NCBI GenBank assembly: GCA_037447655.1
Contig: JBBHKE010000201.1
Coordinates: forward strand, 1-51,418
Length of the DNA: 51,418 nt
Direction: 5' to 3'
Source of the DNA: Zygnema cylindricum
Taxonomy: Eukaryota > Streptophyta > Zygnematophyceae > Zygnematales > Zygnemataceae
Made by a program: the position numbers and the translations under genes. Position 1 is the stretch's first letter; each line of letters begins with the position of its first letter. The notes beneath the pieces were generated by a model. It saw only the letters and a list, made by a program, of their open reading frames with translations. It searched no databases and was not told the origin of the DNA. Of this stretch, positions 20,341 to 31,849 are shown in pieces.

Positions 20341-21324
20341 TGGAATTCAGAGACCTCTATAGGTCCTCCGAATGGGCAGGTCACAAAAAGCCTTTAGGAT
20401 AAGCCTTACCCTTTTATGTTTCAGCAAGGGTAACAGCCACCTTGGAAGACAAAAACTTTGACCACCTTCACTTTTGTGAAGATAAAACTCATCTGAGACG
20501 ATAGCAAAAAGAATCTCTTAATTTGCTCCCTTGAGCAATAAGTTTTGAATGGTAAAAAATGAAATTTTGTACAGGAGCTCTCTTGAAGACTCTTAGTAGA
20601 GGTGTCTATCTAAGTTTTGCCTGAGTCCTAAACCCTTCGCTAAATCCTCTACTATTGAAGTATGGAACTAATGAAGTAACTATAACGTATATAAAAGTAC
20701 AAGTTATAGTGTACTTTCAGTACGGCCATTATACGGTATGGCCATAACGTGGACGCCTGTCATGTCCCGACTCGCTTTCATATTCCCCAGAAATTCCTCA
20801 AACCAATGTGATACCGCCACTTGTCATTCGGTGTGTCTACGACCATAAACCGCCAAAGAGTCCATTTTGTGATCTCGACGTTCACCATGGCCATCCGATT
20901 TAGATAAGCTTCTAATACACGCCGTCAAAATAAATATTCGCAATATTTGTTTCGTGCAGCACTTAAAATACACCGGTCTCCATGCATTTTAGTATGTTCA
21001 ATCCGTTAAGTGAAACATCCTACGTGTATTTGTTTAAGTAGTTATCAAACCTAAAGTATCTCAGCACAGGTGTTAGACTATAGGACCAAGCTATCCGCTA
21101 CCGACTACTCACGGATAGTAGCTACTAGGATCAAATGATGGTTTCGACAACCATTTTGGTAAGTCTAACAAAAAACTGCTCCTTGCCATGGTTCTAACTC
21201 TCTCTCCAATCTTCAATGACTGGGACAAGTATAGGGACTTGAGAGTAGAGTGAGAAGCAGGCTGCCTTTTCTTCTTTCCTATTTTATTTTACAAACATCA
21301 CACCTAGGAAATACCTTATTTCTA
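20341..21324 (-). repeat. LTR shared by Elements IV and V
   Basis: About 984 bp. Its minus-strand end abuts the gag primer site of Element IV, and its start (degenerate TAGAAATAAGG for TGTTGAAATAAGG) abuts the purine tract of Element V (21325-21333). It is therefore the 5' LTR of one internal region and the 3' LTR of another, as in a recombined tandem LTR array. U3 has the CCATGGTTC and GACTGGGACAAGTAT blocks near 21187-21235. GTAC occurs at 20697, 20711 and 20719. Confidence 0.7.
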
Positions 21325-22933
21325 CTCTCCCTTTATTTTCTAGTCACATTTTAGTTTGAGACCACATTTCTCTCTGCAAAAAGTTTATTTGGGAAAGGGG
21401 ACATATTTAATCATCATATCTGCTACCATCTCACTATCCAGTCTAAACTTAAAATTAATTATTTTGTTTTTTACCTTCTCTTTGACAAAGCAAAGTCTAA
21501 TGTCCATTTGTTTGGCTTTAAAATGATGTTTAGGATTGGTAGCACTTGCAATGGCTACCTAATTATAACAAAAAATTTAATGAACACCACTTTTAAGATG
21601 ACCCAACTCACTATGCAAAGACTTAACACACATCAATTGTTTCTCAGCAGAGCAAGAGGCCATATATTCAACCTCCATGGTGGACTGAGCAATTACCTTT
21701 TGGTGCTTACTACTCCAACAGCAAGTCCATCACCCAAATACAATACATATCCTGAGGTACATCCCCTCATATGAGCATCGCCGTAACTGGCATCACTCCA
21801 AATGGTGATGCTAGTATTACCCCCCCCCAAGTGCAACTATAGATCCCTAGTTCCTATCAAATATCTAAGGACTCTTTTAGAAGCCTCCCAATATTTCTTT
21901 GTGGGAGCATTTAACCTCCTACTCAAAACTCCTACTTTTTCAGCTAAGTCCGGCTGAATACAATTAATAAAGTAAATAAGGCTGCCAACTACTTGTCAGT
22001 AAGGAATAGTTTTCATCAATTTTTGTTTTTCAGGACCTAACTCATCATCCAAAATTATAACTCCCTCTCTCACATTCCCCTCAATTTCTTTCTTTAGCTC
22101 CATTCGAGTGGTACAAGTATTCGCCTTGTCCATTTAAAATTTCCCAATGGCCTCTTTATAAGTTAATCTACTTATTTTACTATCTCTATATTTTTCTACT
22201 TGAATTCCCAAAATATACTTTGCTTCCCCCATATATTTCACTTCAAATCTTCCTTTTAGATTAGTTTTTAGTTTATTAATTTTATCCATTGATTTACTTA
22301 AAATGCAGCAAATCATCAACATAAATTGCAATGAAAATAATCCATTTTTCATCTTCCAACATATAAATTGAGTGATCTGAGCTAATCCGAATATATCCCA
22401 AACTTGTGAGAAACTTATGGAGTTTCTTATTCCATTGTTAGGGCCCCCGTTTTAGCCTATACAAAGATTTGATCAATCGACATACCTTGTTCTCCTCCCC
22501 TTAAACCTAAAATCCTTCGAGGTATCGTATAAAAATCTCCTATTCCAACTCTCCATGTAGAAGGCTGTCTTGATGTCCATTTGATATATTTCCATGTCTT
22601 GTGATCGCGCCAGACAGAGAAGTACCTAGACGGAGGGAGACCTGACGAACGGGGCAAATGTCTCCTCATAGTCAATTCCATTTTTTTGGGTAAATCCTTT
22701 CGCCACTAACCGAGCCTTGTAGCGCTCAATGGTGTTATCCAGGTTGAGTGTCAACTTAAAAAACTAATTACACCCGATTAGCTTTTTGTCACGAGGATAG
22801 TCCACCAATCCCCCTGTATCGACCGCCATAATGAAGCCATCTTCTTATTAATGGTTGTTTTCTACCAGTTCCTCTCAGGAAAGTTCATGGCCTCACCATA
22901 AGTTTGAGGTTCATCGAAGTGAGACAGTTAGGT
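21325..22933 (-). pseudogene. Element V reverse transcriptase and RNase H, decayed
   Basis: Minus strand. At the right edge an integrase-RT linker remnant has HFDEPQTYGEAMNFPER (about 22920-22870). Degenerate RT follows with frameshifts, and the catalytic box YVDDLL is intact near 22310-22325. Then comes GEAKYILGIQVEKYRDSK. RNase H is at about 21720-21450, with MEVEYMAS and KAKQMDIRLCFVKEKV. A purine tract AGGGAGAG (21325-21334) meets the LTR. The N-terminal two thirds (gag, protease, integrase) are not on this side; the Element VI array begins at 22934 inside the linker. Confidence 0.8.
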
Positions 22934-23921
22934 TGTTGAAATTGGAAATCTTTACTCAATAGATAGAGCAGTGAGGAGGAATTAAGGACTTAAAATATTT
23001 TGGGAAATGAAAACCTATAATACTTACCTCAAATAGTGTTACAGTAACAGAAGAATAAGATAGTGTGTTGTATGGCCAGTTCGACACGCGTCGGCAGGAA
23101 AAAGGTGTTGCACGTTTCACGGAGTAGCGCCGATGACCAGTTACACGTGTTGGGAGATTGAGGAGCGGATTGATGAAATCGGACGAATGGAATGCAAACC
23201 GCATATCTGGAAAAGTAGGGTACGGTCAGCCAAGAAGGGCCGTTGATTGACATTGAATTGACGAAAGCGATTCAGAAGGGACCACAAATGACGAAGCACA
23301 CTAAGACAGTATCAAGTGTTTCGAACTACACGACAACAGTCAGCAAAATGCTATGGACCACAGCGGACTAAGCGCCAAGAACATTTAATGTATGGCCTTC
23401 TATTTGTAAATATTTGGAAACAAAGTTTTGTAGTTTAGCTAATTTAAAATAGTGTCGCACTATTCAGATTTAGAGAAAAGGCAAAATTAGGGTTTTGGAA
23501 GTACTCTTAGAATAGTAAGTACAGTTTTAGTACTTTGTCGTAGCATAAAACAGTACTGTAGTACAGTCACTTAAATTAGTGTGACCAGTAGATACTCACT
23601 GTGAGTATATAGTTTAGGACTTAGACAAATTGTGATTATCCAAGTCTTTGGATATTAATCTACTAAGGCAGTTTCTGTGAATCTGCAGTGTGAATATCTT
23701 ATGGTTGGCTGGATCAATTGAGTTGAATCTTTGTAGAGTGATTCTACACTGTGCTTACTACTGTTATGCAAAATTTTAGTCTGCATAGATGATTAAGTTG
23801 CTTTCTATCACATCTTGCATTTGGCTGTTGAGTAAGGTGTGTGTTAGCTTTTGCTTTAAATGTCTACTTCCACTACTACTGCTTCTGGCTCTCCTCCTGC
23901 TACTATGGTTGTAGAACAACA
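22934..23921 (+). repeat. Element VI LTR1
   Basis: 988 bp, TGTTGAAATTGG to GTAGAACAACA. It has five GTAC at 23501, 23519, 23530, 23553 and 23561, then GAGTATATAGTTTAGGAC (about 23604) as a TATA candidate. The gag ATG (23860) is in the LTR, 62 bp before its end. The following primer site is AGTTATGGGC, one base changed from GGTTATGGGC. Confidence 0.9.
23501..23564 (+). promoter_or_regulatory. GTAC cluster in Element VI LTR1
   Basis: Five GTAC in 64 bp, followed about 40 bp later by TATATAG. LTR2 has the same five (about 28667-28732). LTR3 has lost three through point changes. Possible SBP-box target, by inference. Confidence 0.4.
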
Positions 23922-24816
23922 AGTTATGGGCATTTCATCAAGAATTCCCATATTCAATGGCCAAAAGTATGCATACTGGGCGGCGATGGTTGAATCCAAA
24001 TTTGAAACTGCTGATCTATTGGGGGTCTTCGATGGTACTTTAAGTGAAATAGATGCGAGCTGGGCAAAGAAAAACTCACAGGCGCGAAATAATCTGATTT
24101 TGTGCATCTCCGAGAATTTGGTCATGTCTCAGCTCAAAATGAAGAAAACAAAAGAAATCTGGCAATCACTAAAAACTGCTTTTGAGAAATCTAATGTCTA
24201 GGAGGAACTTCTGGTGGCTAGACAAATCAATGACTATAAATACTCCGGGGGGAGTATGGTGGAATATTGTGATAACTTTCGTGCTCTTATTGATGCACAT
24301 TCGTCTACTGGTGGCTCATTTCTTGAGTTCCAGCAGGCAGCTTTACTTGTTAGGGGACTCCCTAGTAATATGAAAGGAGTGTCTATCCAGCTGAAAACTC
24401 ATGATAAATCTAGCTGGACATTTCAGTTAGTGTACAATGTGATCTTAGAAGATGAAGCAACTACTAAAATACTTCATAGAGAGAGAAAGGTAGAAGCTTT
24501 AAACACAGATTTTGATAGGAAAACTTTACTTTATTATAACAGAAATCAGAATAGGAGTCAAAATGAGAATCAGTATAATATGAGACAAAATAGACAGGCT
24601 ACTACTTGCTTTTAGTGCTCTGAAATGGGACATGGATACAGGGACTGTTCGAAGCTGAAAAAGGCAAATGAAATAGGACTATATCGTCCAAGCTGGCAGC
24701 ATAGCCCATATTATAAGGGCTTTTTTGGGAACTTTTCTTGGGGAACTGCTCTCTTCTCAAGTTCTGCAAACGAACGAGATGATCCCTTGTCTTACACTGA
24801 AGGTGAAGAAGCATAA
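23860..24816 (+). pseudogene. Element VI unit 1 gag
   Basis: ATG at 23860 inside LTR1. The N-terminus is MSTSTT, then VVEQQVMG, where QVMG is encoded across the LTR end and primer site. Capsid motifs are IPIFNGQKYAYWAAMVE, DASWAKKNSQARNNL and MKKTKEIWQSL, then ALLVRGLPSNMKG and LVYNVILEDEA. A TAG at 24199-24201 replaces a Gln codon (SNVQEELLVA in unit 2). The zinc knuckle reads CF-stop-CSEMGHGYRDC, where TAG (24613-24615) replaces the Tyr between the first two cysteines. The acidic end is YTEGEEA with a stop at 24814. Confidence 0.87.
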
Positions 24817-24825
24817 TTATTTGCA

Positions 24826-25310
24826 ATGGCGGAAGCTATGGAAGGCCAAAGAGATACAGGATGGATCATGGATACCAGGGCTTTGGCACATATGTGTTGG
24901 AACAAATCCAGTTTTTCCAACATCAAGGCGACAACTCCCCAGAATATCTACTATGCCCGAGGCATGAGTGTGCAAACTTTAGCACAAGGTGATGTATCTT
25001 TAATGGTAGATGTGGGGTGAAAGTCTCTAGAGAGAACTCTCCACAATGTGTTATATGTACCAGAGTTCAAAAAGAATCTATTTTCTACTTCTTTGGTAGA
25101 GAGCAAAGGGTTAGATGTAATCCTCAAAGGAGGAAGACAAGTTGTTAGCAAGCTAGGAAAAGTTGCAGTGACAGCAACTAGAGATGCAAGCAAGATGTAT
25201 AGGATGGATATGGCTGAATACAAAGAAAATGATGTTCTCTATTCCACTGTATCATGTGTCAATGAACTATGGCATAAGAGAAGGCCATATCAATTATGAT
25301 AGCTTATAAA
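24826..25310 (+). pseudogene. Element VI unit 1 protease
   Basis: MAEAMEGQRDTGWIMDTRALAHMCW: the active site DTGAS has become DTRAL (24871-24885), so the catalytic Asp and Thr stay but the invariant Gly and the Ser are changed. The flap and C-terminal parts are readable (IYYARGMSVQT, LYVPEFKKNLFSTSLVE), with a TGA at 25018. A one- or two-base loss near 25280 shifts the frame at LWHKR(LGH), the start of the integrase zinc domain. The frame differs from gag, as in unit 2. Confidence 0.85.
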
Positions 25311-26410
25311 AGATGGTGAATTCAAAAAAGATTGTAGGTGTTTCTTTTACTTCTCTACCTGTCAAATCATGTGATGGATGCTCACTTGGAAAGATCCACA
25401 TATTACCTTTTCCACAGCAATTTGACCACAGATCGAACAAAGTTCTACAACTTATCCACTCGGATGTTCTCGATCCATCACAAGTTCCATCAGCAGGAGG
25501 AGTCCACTATATGGTAACATTCACTGATGACTACTCGAGGTTCACAAGAGTCTACTTCATGCAGCACAAGAGTGAAGTGTTAACACACTTGAAGCACTAC
25601 AAGGCATGGGTAGAAAAGCTAAACGGAGTTCCGATCTTGGCACTAAGATCGGACAACGGAGGAGAATATACTTCAAACGAGTTCGAACAGTTTCTCCTCT
25701 AGGAAGGTATCAGTCATAAATTGATAGTTCTGTACACACCGGAACATAATGGTGTTTTCTGAATGACTAAATAGAACTGTCATAGTAACTACTAGGTTTA
25801 TGCTTGCAGACAAAGGTTTCTGGGCTGAAGCACTCAATTGTGCGATCTATATTAAAAACAGAGTTGCATCTAGATCGGTTAAGACTACACCTTATGAACT
25901 ATAGACAGGCATGAAACCGGATGTTAGTCACTTTAGAGTATTTGGCAGCAAATGTTTTGTCTAAGACACATCGCAGACTAGATGGAAAATGGAAGCAAAG
26001 GGCTTACCTCGAATCTTTGTGGGATATAATGACAATGCAAAGGGTTATAGGGTATATGTCTTAGAGAAGAAAAAAGTCATTGTATTTAGAAATATACAGT
26101 TGAAGGATGAACAGGTTTCGGTTGATCTGTTCACAAACACAGAATGTGAACAAACAAGAAAGGTACAGGAGTATGTGATCTTTCAGCATACTCACCCTGT
26201 TGATTTTCAGTTACAGTCACCGACTACAACTAAATCTCCACAGATCCCTCTACGAAATGCAGCACCTGTTGCAAAACCAGATTTGGCACCAACATCTACA
26301 CCGCTTCCTACACATGTGGAATCAGCAAATCCAGATCCAGTTTCGGCACCTGCAACAACTCAAATCAGGAAAACAAATAGCAGGTTGCCGACAATTTCAC
26401 CGTCAAAATT
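25311..26410 (+). pseudogene. Element VI unit 1 integrase
   Basis: Zinc-binding remnant CDGCSLGKIHILPFP near 25370-25410. The core has LIHSDV (first Asp), MVTFTDDYSRFTRVYF and LRSDNGGEYTS (second Asp), open to a TAG at 25700. After that the PEQNGVSER region is shifted (TPEHNGVF then stops), and about 40 codons appear lost around 25795-25805, where SMLADKGLDLKFW should stand. The C-terminal part is open from 25989 (GYNDNAKGYRVYVLEKKK). It is followed by a proline/threonine-rich linker that ends SRLPTISPSKF before a frameshift near 26410. Confidence 0.84.
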
Positions 26411-26413
26411 TTC

Positions 26414-28078
26414 GTGGGAAGAAGAACCAGCATCCATCTGCAAGCAAGCTCACATTTTGCTTTTTCCGCAGCTACAACGGAACCGTTAACAATTCAGGAA
26501 GCCTTCTCATTAGCGGAGAGAAATCACTGGATCGAGGAGGTAAACGACGAAATGAAGGTTATCACGGAGGCGCAAACGTGGGAGCTAGTGGATCTTCCTC
26601 CGGGCAGGAAAGCCATCGGCAGCAAATGGGTGTTCAAAGTGAAACTCAACCCGGACAACACCATCAAAAGGTACAAGGCCAGACTTGTGGCCAAAGGTTA
26701 CAATCAGAAAGAAGGTATTAATTTTGAGGAAACCTTCTCTCCAGTTGTCAGATTTCCCATTGTTAGAATCTTACTAAGTTTGGCTGCTATAGAAAACATG
26801 GACGTTAAGACTGCCTTCTTGCATGGAGAGTTAGAAGAAACCATTTACATGAAACAACCGGAGATGTATGCAGAGAAAGGGAAAGAAAACTTAGTCTATA
26901 AACTAATAAAATCTTTGTATGGGCTGAAACAAGCCCCCAGACAATGGAACTTAAAACTAGATGAATTTCTTACTGGACTAGGATTTCAAAGGATTCGTTC
27001 AGATTACTCAGTGTATGTACTACAAGGGGAGGATGGGATTCTTTATATTGCCGTATATGTGGATGACTTGCTTTTACTAAGCAAGTTTATGGATGAGATA
27101 AATCGAATTAAAGCTGCTTTAAGGTCAAGGTTCGAGATGAAGGACCTTGGTGAATCTAAGTATATATTAGGAATACAAGTGGAGAGAGATAGAAACAGAA
27201 AACTCATTATGTTAACCCAAAAAGAAGCAATAAGTAATATGCTGGAAAAAATTGAAATGAAAGGTGTAAAAGGATATGTAACTCCCATGGAATTCAGACA
27301 GAAGCTTGATGAAAGTGAGTCAGATTCAGGCATAATCGTTAGTGAGAGCCTAGAGCTGGGGGAGGAAGAGTTTATGGCTTCAAAGCCGTATAGAAAGGTA
27401 GTGGGAAATCTCATATACTTCATGAATTCTACGAGACCTGACATTGCAACAGTTGTCGGAGTCCTAAGTAGAAGTCTGCAGAATCCTAAGAGGGCAGACT
27501 GTGAAGCTGCAAAAAGAGTTAGAGGGCAGACTGCGAAGCTGCAAAAAGAGTTTTGAGATACCTTGCAAGGACTCGAGATCTTAAGCTGATACTCGGAGGA
27601 GGAGAAGTTAAAATGCAGACTTGGAGTGACGCTAGCTATGGGGATATGCCAAGTCGAAAATCCACAACCGGCTTCGTCCTAAAGATCGGAGACGGAACTT
27701 GCTGCTTGAGCAGCAAGCAGCAAAAGGTTATAGCACAGTCTACAATGGAGTCATAGTACATGGCAACATCTTTTGCACTCAAAGAACTCCTATGGGTTAA
27801 GTCAATCAATTTTGCATGAACTTGGATACACGCCGACAGGTCCACAGATTATTTGGTGTGACAACCAGGCAGCAATTGCTATTGCTACTAACCCGAGTCA
27901 TCATTTTAAGAGCAAGCACATAGATGTTAGACTTCATTTTGTGAGAGAAAATGTGCTTGCAAGAGTGCTAAAATTGTGTTATTTACCGGATGAGAAAATG
28001 GTTAGTGACATGCTAACCAAACCCCTTCCTGGTCCTAAGTTGCAGTTTTGTAGAAAGGCTATTGGGCTGAGTGAGTGA
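26414..28078 (+). pseudogene. Element VI unit 1 reverse transcriptase and RNase H
   Basis: RT is open for about 380 codons (26414-27556), the longest intact pol stretch in the window. Motifs in order: [49 protein letters not shown] (first catalytic Asp present; about four codons lost just before it between repeated Met-x-Val), SLYGLKQAPRQW, YVDD at 27056-27067, KYILGIQVERD and MNSTRPDIAT. A 32-bp tandem duplication at 27489-27552 shifts the frame at the RT-RNase H border. RNase H continues at 27553 (SDASYGDMPSRKSTTGF, QSTMES-stop at 27754) and to 28078 (WCDNQAAIAI, KHIDVRLHFVRENV), with one frameshift near 27790. Confidence 0.88.
27489..27552 (+). repeat. 32-bp tandem duplication in unit 1 RT
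   Basis: AGAGGGCAGACTG(T/C)GAAGC continues to AAAAAGAGTT and appears twice with a period of 32, so it is frame-breaking. Unit 2 has a different, 207-bp duplication whose edge lies at the same place. Confidence 0.9.
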
Positions 28079-28101
28079 CTGAGTCTAAAGATTTAGGGGA
28101 G

Positions 28102-29088
28102 TGTTGAAATTGGAAATCTTTACTCAGTAGATAGAGCTATGAGGAGGAATTAAGGACTTAGAATATTTTGGGAAATGAAAACCTGTAATACTTACCTCAA
28201 ATAGTGTTACAGTAACAGAAGACTAAGATAGTGTACTGTACGGCCAGCAGGACACGCGTCGGCAGGAAAAGGGTGTTGCAGGTTTCATGAAGTAGCGCCG
28301 ATGACCAATTACACGTGTCGGGAGATTAACGAGCCGATTGATGAAATCGGACGAAATGAATGCAAACCGCATATCTGGAAAAGTATGGTACGGTCAACCA
28401 AGAAGGGCCGTTGATTGACATCAAATTGACGGACGCAATTTAGAAGGGACCACAAATGACGAAGCACACTTGGACGGTATCAGGTGCTTCGTACTACACG
28501 ACAACAGTCAGCCGAATGATATGGACCACTGCTGACTAAGCCCCAAGAACATTTAATGTACGGCTTTCTATTTGTAAATATATGGAAACAAGGTTTTGTA
28601 GTTTAGCTAATTTAAAATAGTATCGCACTATTCAGATTTAGAGAAAATGCAAAATTAGGTTTTGGAAGTACTCTTAGAATAGTAAGTACAGTTTTAGTAC
28701 TTTGTCGTAGCATAAAACAGTACTGTAGTACAGTCACTTAAATTAGTGTGACCAGTAGATACTCACTGTGAGTATATAGTTTAGGACTTAGACAAATTGT
28801 GATTATCCAAGTCTTAGGATATTAATCTACTAAGGCAGTTTTTGAAAATCTGCAGTCTCAATATCTTATGGTTGGCAAGATCAATTGAGTTTAATCTTTG
28901 TAGAGTGATTATACACTGTGCTTACTACTGTTATGCAAAATTTGAGTCTACATAGATCACTAAGTTGCATTCTATCACATCTTGAAATTGGTTGTTGAGT
29001 AGGGTGCTTGTTAGCTTCTGCTTTAAATGTCTACTTCCACTACTAATGCTTCTGGCTCTCCTCTTGCTACTGTGGTTGTAGAACAACA
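28102..29088 (+). repeat. Element VI LTR2 (shared, probably recombinant)
   Basis: 987 bp with TG...CA ends. It is preceded by the unit 1 purine tract (GATTTAGGGGAG) and followed by an intact primer site GGTTATGGGCC at 29089. By eye its middle (about 28600-28830, including the GTAC cluster) is nearly identical to LTR1 and clearly different from LTR3. The last about 150 bp share states with LTR3 against LTR1 (GAGTCTACATAGATCAC, GAGTAGGGTGCTTG). That mosaic is what a recombination junction between two insertions would give. Confidence 0.85.
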
Positions 29089-30010
29089 GGTTATGGGCCT
29101 TTCAACAAGAATTCCCATATTGAATGGCCAAAAGTATGCATACTGGGCGGCGATGGTTGAATCCACATTTGAAACTAATCTATTGGGGGTCTTGGATGGT
29201 ACTTTAAGTGAAACAGATGCGAGATGGGCGAAGAAAAACTCACTGGCGCAAAACAATCTGATTCTGTGCATCTCCAAGAATTTGGTCATGTCTCGGCTCA
29301 AAATGAAGAAAGCAAAAGAAATCTGGGAATCACTAAAAACTGCTTTTGAGAAATCTAATGTCCAGGAGGAACTTCTGGTGGCTGGACAAATCTGGGACTA
29401 TAAATACTCCGGGGGGAGTATGGTGGAATGTTGTGATAACTTTCGTGGTCTGATTGATGCACATTCGTCTGCTGGTGGCTCATTTCCTGAGTTGCAGCAG
29501 GCAGCTCTACTTGTTAGGGGACTCCCTAATAATATGAAATGAGTGTCTGTCCAGCTGAAAACTCATGATAAATCTAGCTGGACATTTCAGTTAGTGTACA
29601 ATCTGATCTTAGAGGAAGAAGCAACTACTAAAATACTTCATGGAGAGAGAAAGGTAGAAGCTTTGAACACAGATTTTGACAGGAAAACTTTACTTAATCA
29701 GAACAGAAATCAGGACAGGGATCAGAGTTTGAATCAGTATAACAATAGACCAAATAGACAATCTACTACTTGCTTTTACTGCTCTGAAAAGGGACATGGA
29801 TATAGGTATTTTTCGAAGCTGAAAAAGGAAAATGAAACAGACCTATATCGTCCAGGCTGGCAGCAGAGCCCATATCATAAGGGCTTTTCGGGGAACTCTT
29901 CTCGGGGAACTGCTCTCTTTTCAGGTCTTCTCGGGGAACTGCTCTCTTTTCAGGTTCTGCAACTGAAAAAGATGATCCTTTATCTTACACTGAAGGTGAA
30001 GAAGCATAAT
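29027..30010 (+). pseudogene. Element VI unit 2 gag
   Basis: ATG at 29027 in LTR2. QQVMGLSTRIPI runs through the primer site at 29089-29099. Capsid motifs match unit 1. A single TGA (29540-29542) replaces the Gly of NMKGVSVQ. The zinc knuckle (29771-29812) reads CFYCSEKGHGYRYF: its fourth ligand, Cys, is now Phe. A 29-bp tandem duplication (TCTTCTCGGGGAACTGC.., 29896-29953) then shifts the frame and disconnects gag from protease. Without it the reading would parallel unit 1. Confidence 0.87.
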
Positions 30011-30018
30011 TATTTGCA

Positions 30019-30531
30019 ATGGCGGCAGCTATGGAAGGTCAGAGAGATACAGGATGGATCATGGGTAACGGAGCTGCAGCACACATGTGTTGGAACAAAT
30101 CCAGTTTTTCCAACCTCAAGGCGACACCTCCCAAGAACATCTACTATGCCTACGGCATGAGTGTGCAAACTTCAACAAAGGGTGATGTATCTTTAATGGT
30201 AGATGTGGGGGGAAAGTCGGTAGAAAGAACTCTCCACAATGTGTTATATGTACCTGAGTTCAACAAGAATCTATTTTCTACTTCTTTGATAGAGAGCAAA
30301 GGCTTTGGTGTAATCCTCAAAGGAGGAAGACAGGTTGTTAGCAAGCTTGGTAAAGTTGCACTGACAGGAACTAGAGATGCAAGCAAGATGTATAGGATGG
30401 ATATGGCTGAATACAAAGAAAATGATGTTCTCTATTCCAGTGTATCATGTGTCAATGAACTATGGCATAAGAGATTAGGCCATATCAATTATGAAAGCTT
30501 ACAAAAAAATGGTGAATTCAGGAAAGGTTGA
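30019..30531 (+). pseudogene. Element VI unit 2 protease
   Basis: Open for 170 codons. The active site DTGAS has become GNGAA (from 30064), so the catalytic Asp is lost. The rest is well kept: AHMCWNKSSF, IYYAYGMSVQT, ERTLHNVLYVPEFNKNLFST, KMYRMDMAEYKENDVLYS and LWHKRLGHINYESL, which begins the integrase zinc domain. A frameshift near 30510-30530 leads to the integrase frame at 30491. Confidence 0.86.
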
Positions 30532-31849
30532 GGGTGTTTCTGTTACGTCTCAGTCTGTGAAATCATGTGATGGATGCCCACTTGGAAAGATCCACAGATT
30601 ACCTTTTCCACAGCAATGTGACCACAGATCGGACAAAGTTCTACAACTTATCCACTCGGGTGTTCTCGGTCCATCACAAGTTCCATCAGCAGGAGGTGTC
30701 CACTATATGGTTACATTCAGTGATGACTACCCGAATTTCATTAGAGGCTACTTCATGCAGCACAAGAGTGAAGTGTTTACACACTTCAAGCTCTACAAGG
30801 CATGGGCAGAAAAGCTGCGCGGAGTTCCGATCTTGGCGCTAACATCAGACAACAGAGGAGAATGTACTTCAAAGGAGTTCGAACAGTTTCTCCTCCACGA
30901 AGGTATCAGTCATAACCTGACAGTTACGTACACACCAGAACAGAATGGTGTTTCTGAACGACTAAATACAACTATCACAGAAAGTGTCAGGTCCATGCTT
31001 GCACACAAAGGTTTAGATTTGAAATTCTGGGTTGAAGCACTCAATTGTGCTGTCTATATTAAAAACAGAGTTGCATCTAGTTCGGTTAAGACTACACCTT
31101 ATGAACTATAGACAGGCATAAAACCGGATGTTAGTCACTTTAGGGTATTTGGCAGCAAATGTTTTGTCTTACACACATCGCAGACTAGATGGAAAATGGA
31201 AGCAAAGGGCTTACCTGGGATTTTTGTGGGATATGATGACAATGCAAAGGGTTATAGGGTATATGTCTTAGAGAAGAAGAAAGTCATTGTATGTAGAAAT
31301 ATACAGTTGAAAGATAAACAGGATTCGGTTGATTTGTTCACAAAAACAGAAAGTGAACAAACAGGAAAGTTACAGGAGTATGTGATCTTTCAGCATACTC
31401 AACTTGTTTATTTTCAGTAACAGTCACCGGCTACAACTACATCTCCACAGATCCCTCTACCAGCTGCAACACCGGTTGCACCGGCTACAACTACATCTCC
31501 ACAGATCCCTCTACCAGCTGCAGCACCGATTGTAGAACCAGATTCGGCACCAACATCTACACCACTTCCTACGCATGTGGATTCAGCAAATCAAGATCTG
31601 GTATCGACACCTGCATCAGCTCAAAACAGGAAAACAAATAGCAAGTTGCTGACAATTTCAGCGTCAGAATTTCCGGGAGGAAGAAGAATCAGCAGCCGTC
31701 TGCAAGTAAGCTCACATTTTGCTTTCTTCGCAGCTACAACGAAACCGTTAACAATTCATGAAGCCTTCTCATCACCGGAGAGAAATCACTGGATCGAGGC
31801 GGTAAACGACGAAATGAAGTCCATCATGGAGGCGCAGACGTGGGAGCTC
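30491..31849 (+). pseudogene. Element VI unit 2 integrase and linker
   Basis: Zinc-binding CDGCPLGKIHRLPFP, then LIHSGVLGPSQ: the first catalytic Asp is Gly here (30659-30661). The second acid region is TSDNRGECTS and the Glu stands in YTPEQNGVSERLN. A TAG at 31109-31111 replaces the Trp of YELWTG. The C-terminal FVGYDDNAKGYRVYVLEKKK is open to a TAA at about 31418. The linker has an in-frame 54-bp tandem duplication (31426-31533), giving ATTTSPQIPLPAA twice. The start of RT (EAFSSPERNHWIE, EAQTWEL) runs to 31849, where Element VII is inserted. RT resumes at 36412. Confidence 0.87.
31426..31533 (+). repeat. 54-bp in-frame tandem duplication in the unit 2 linker
   Basis: ACCGGCTACAACTACATCTC starts at 31426 and again at 31480, so the repeat adds 18 codons. 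Unit 1 has a single copy. Confidence 0.9.
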
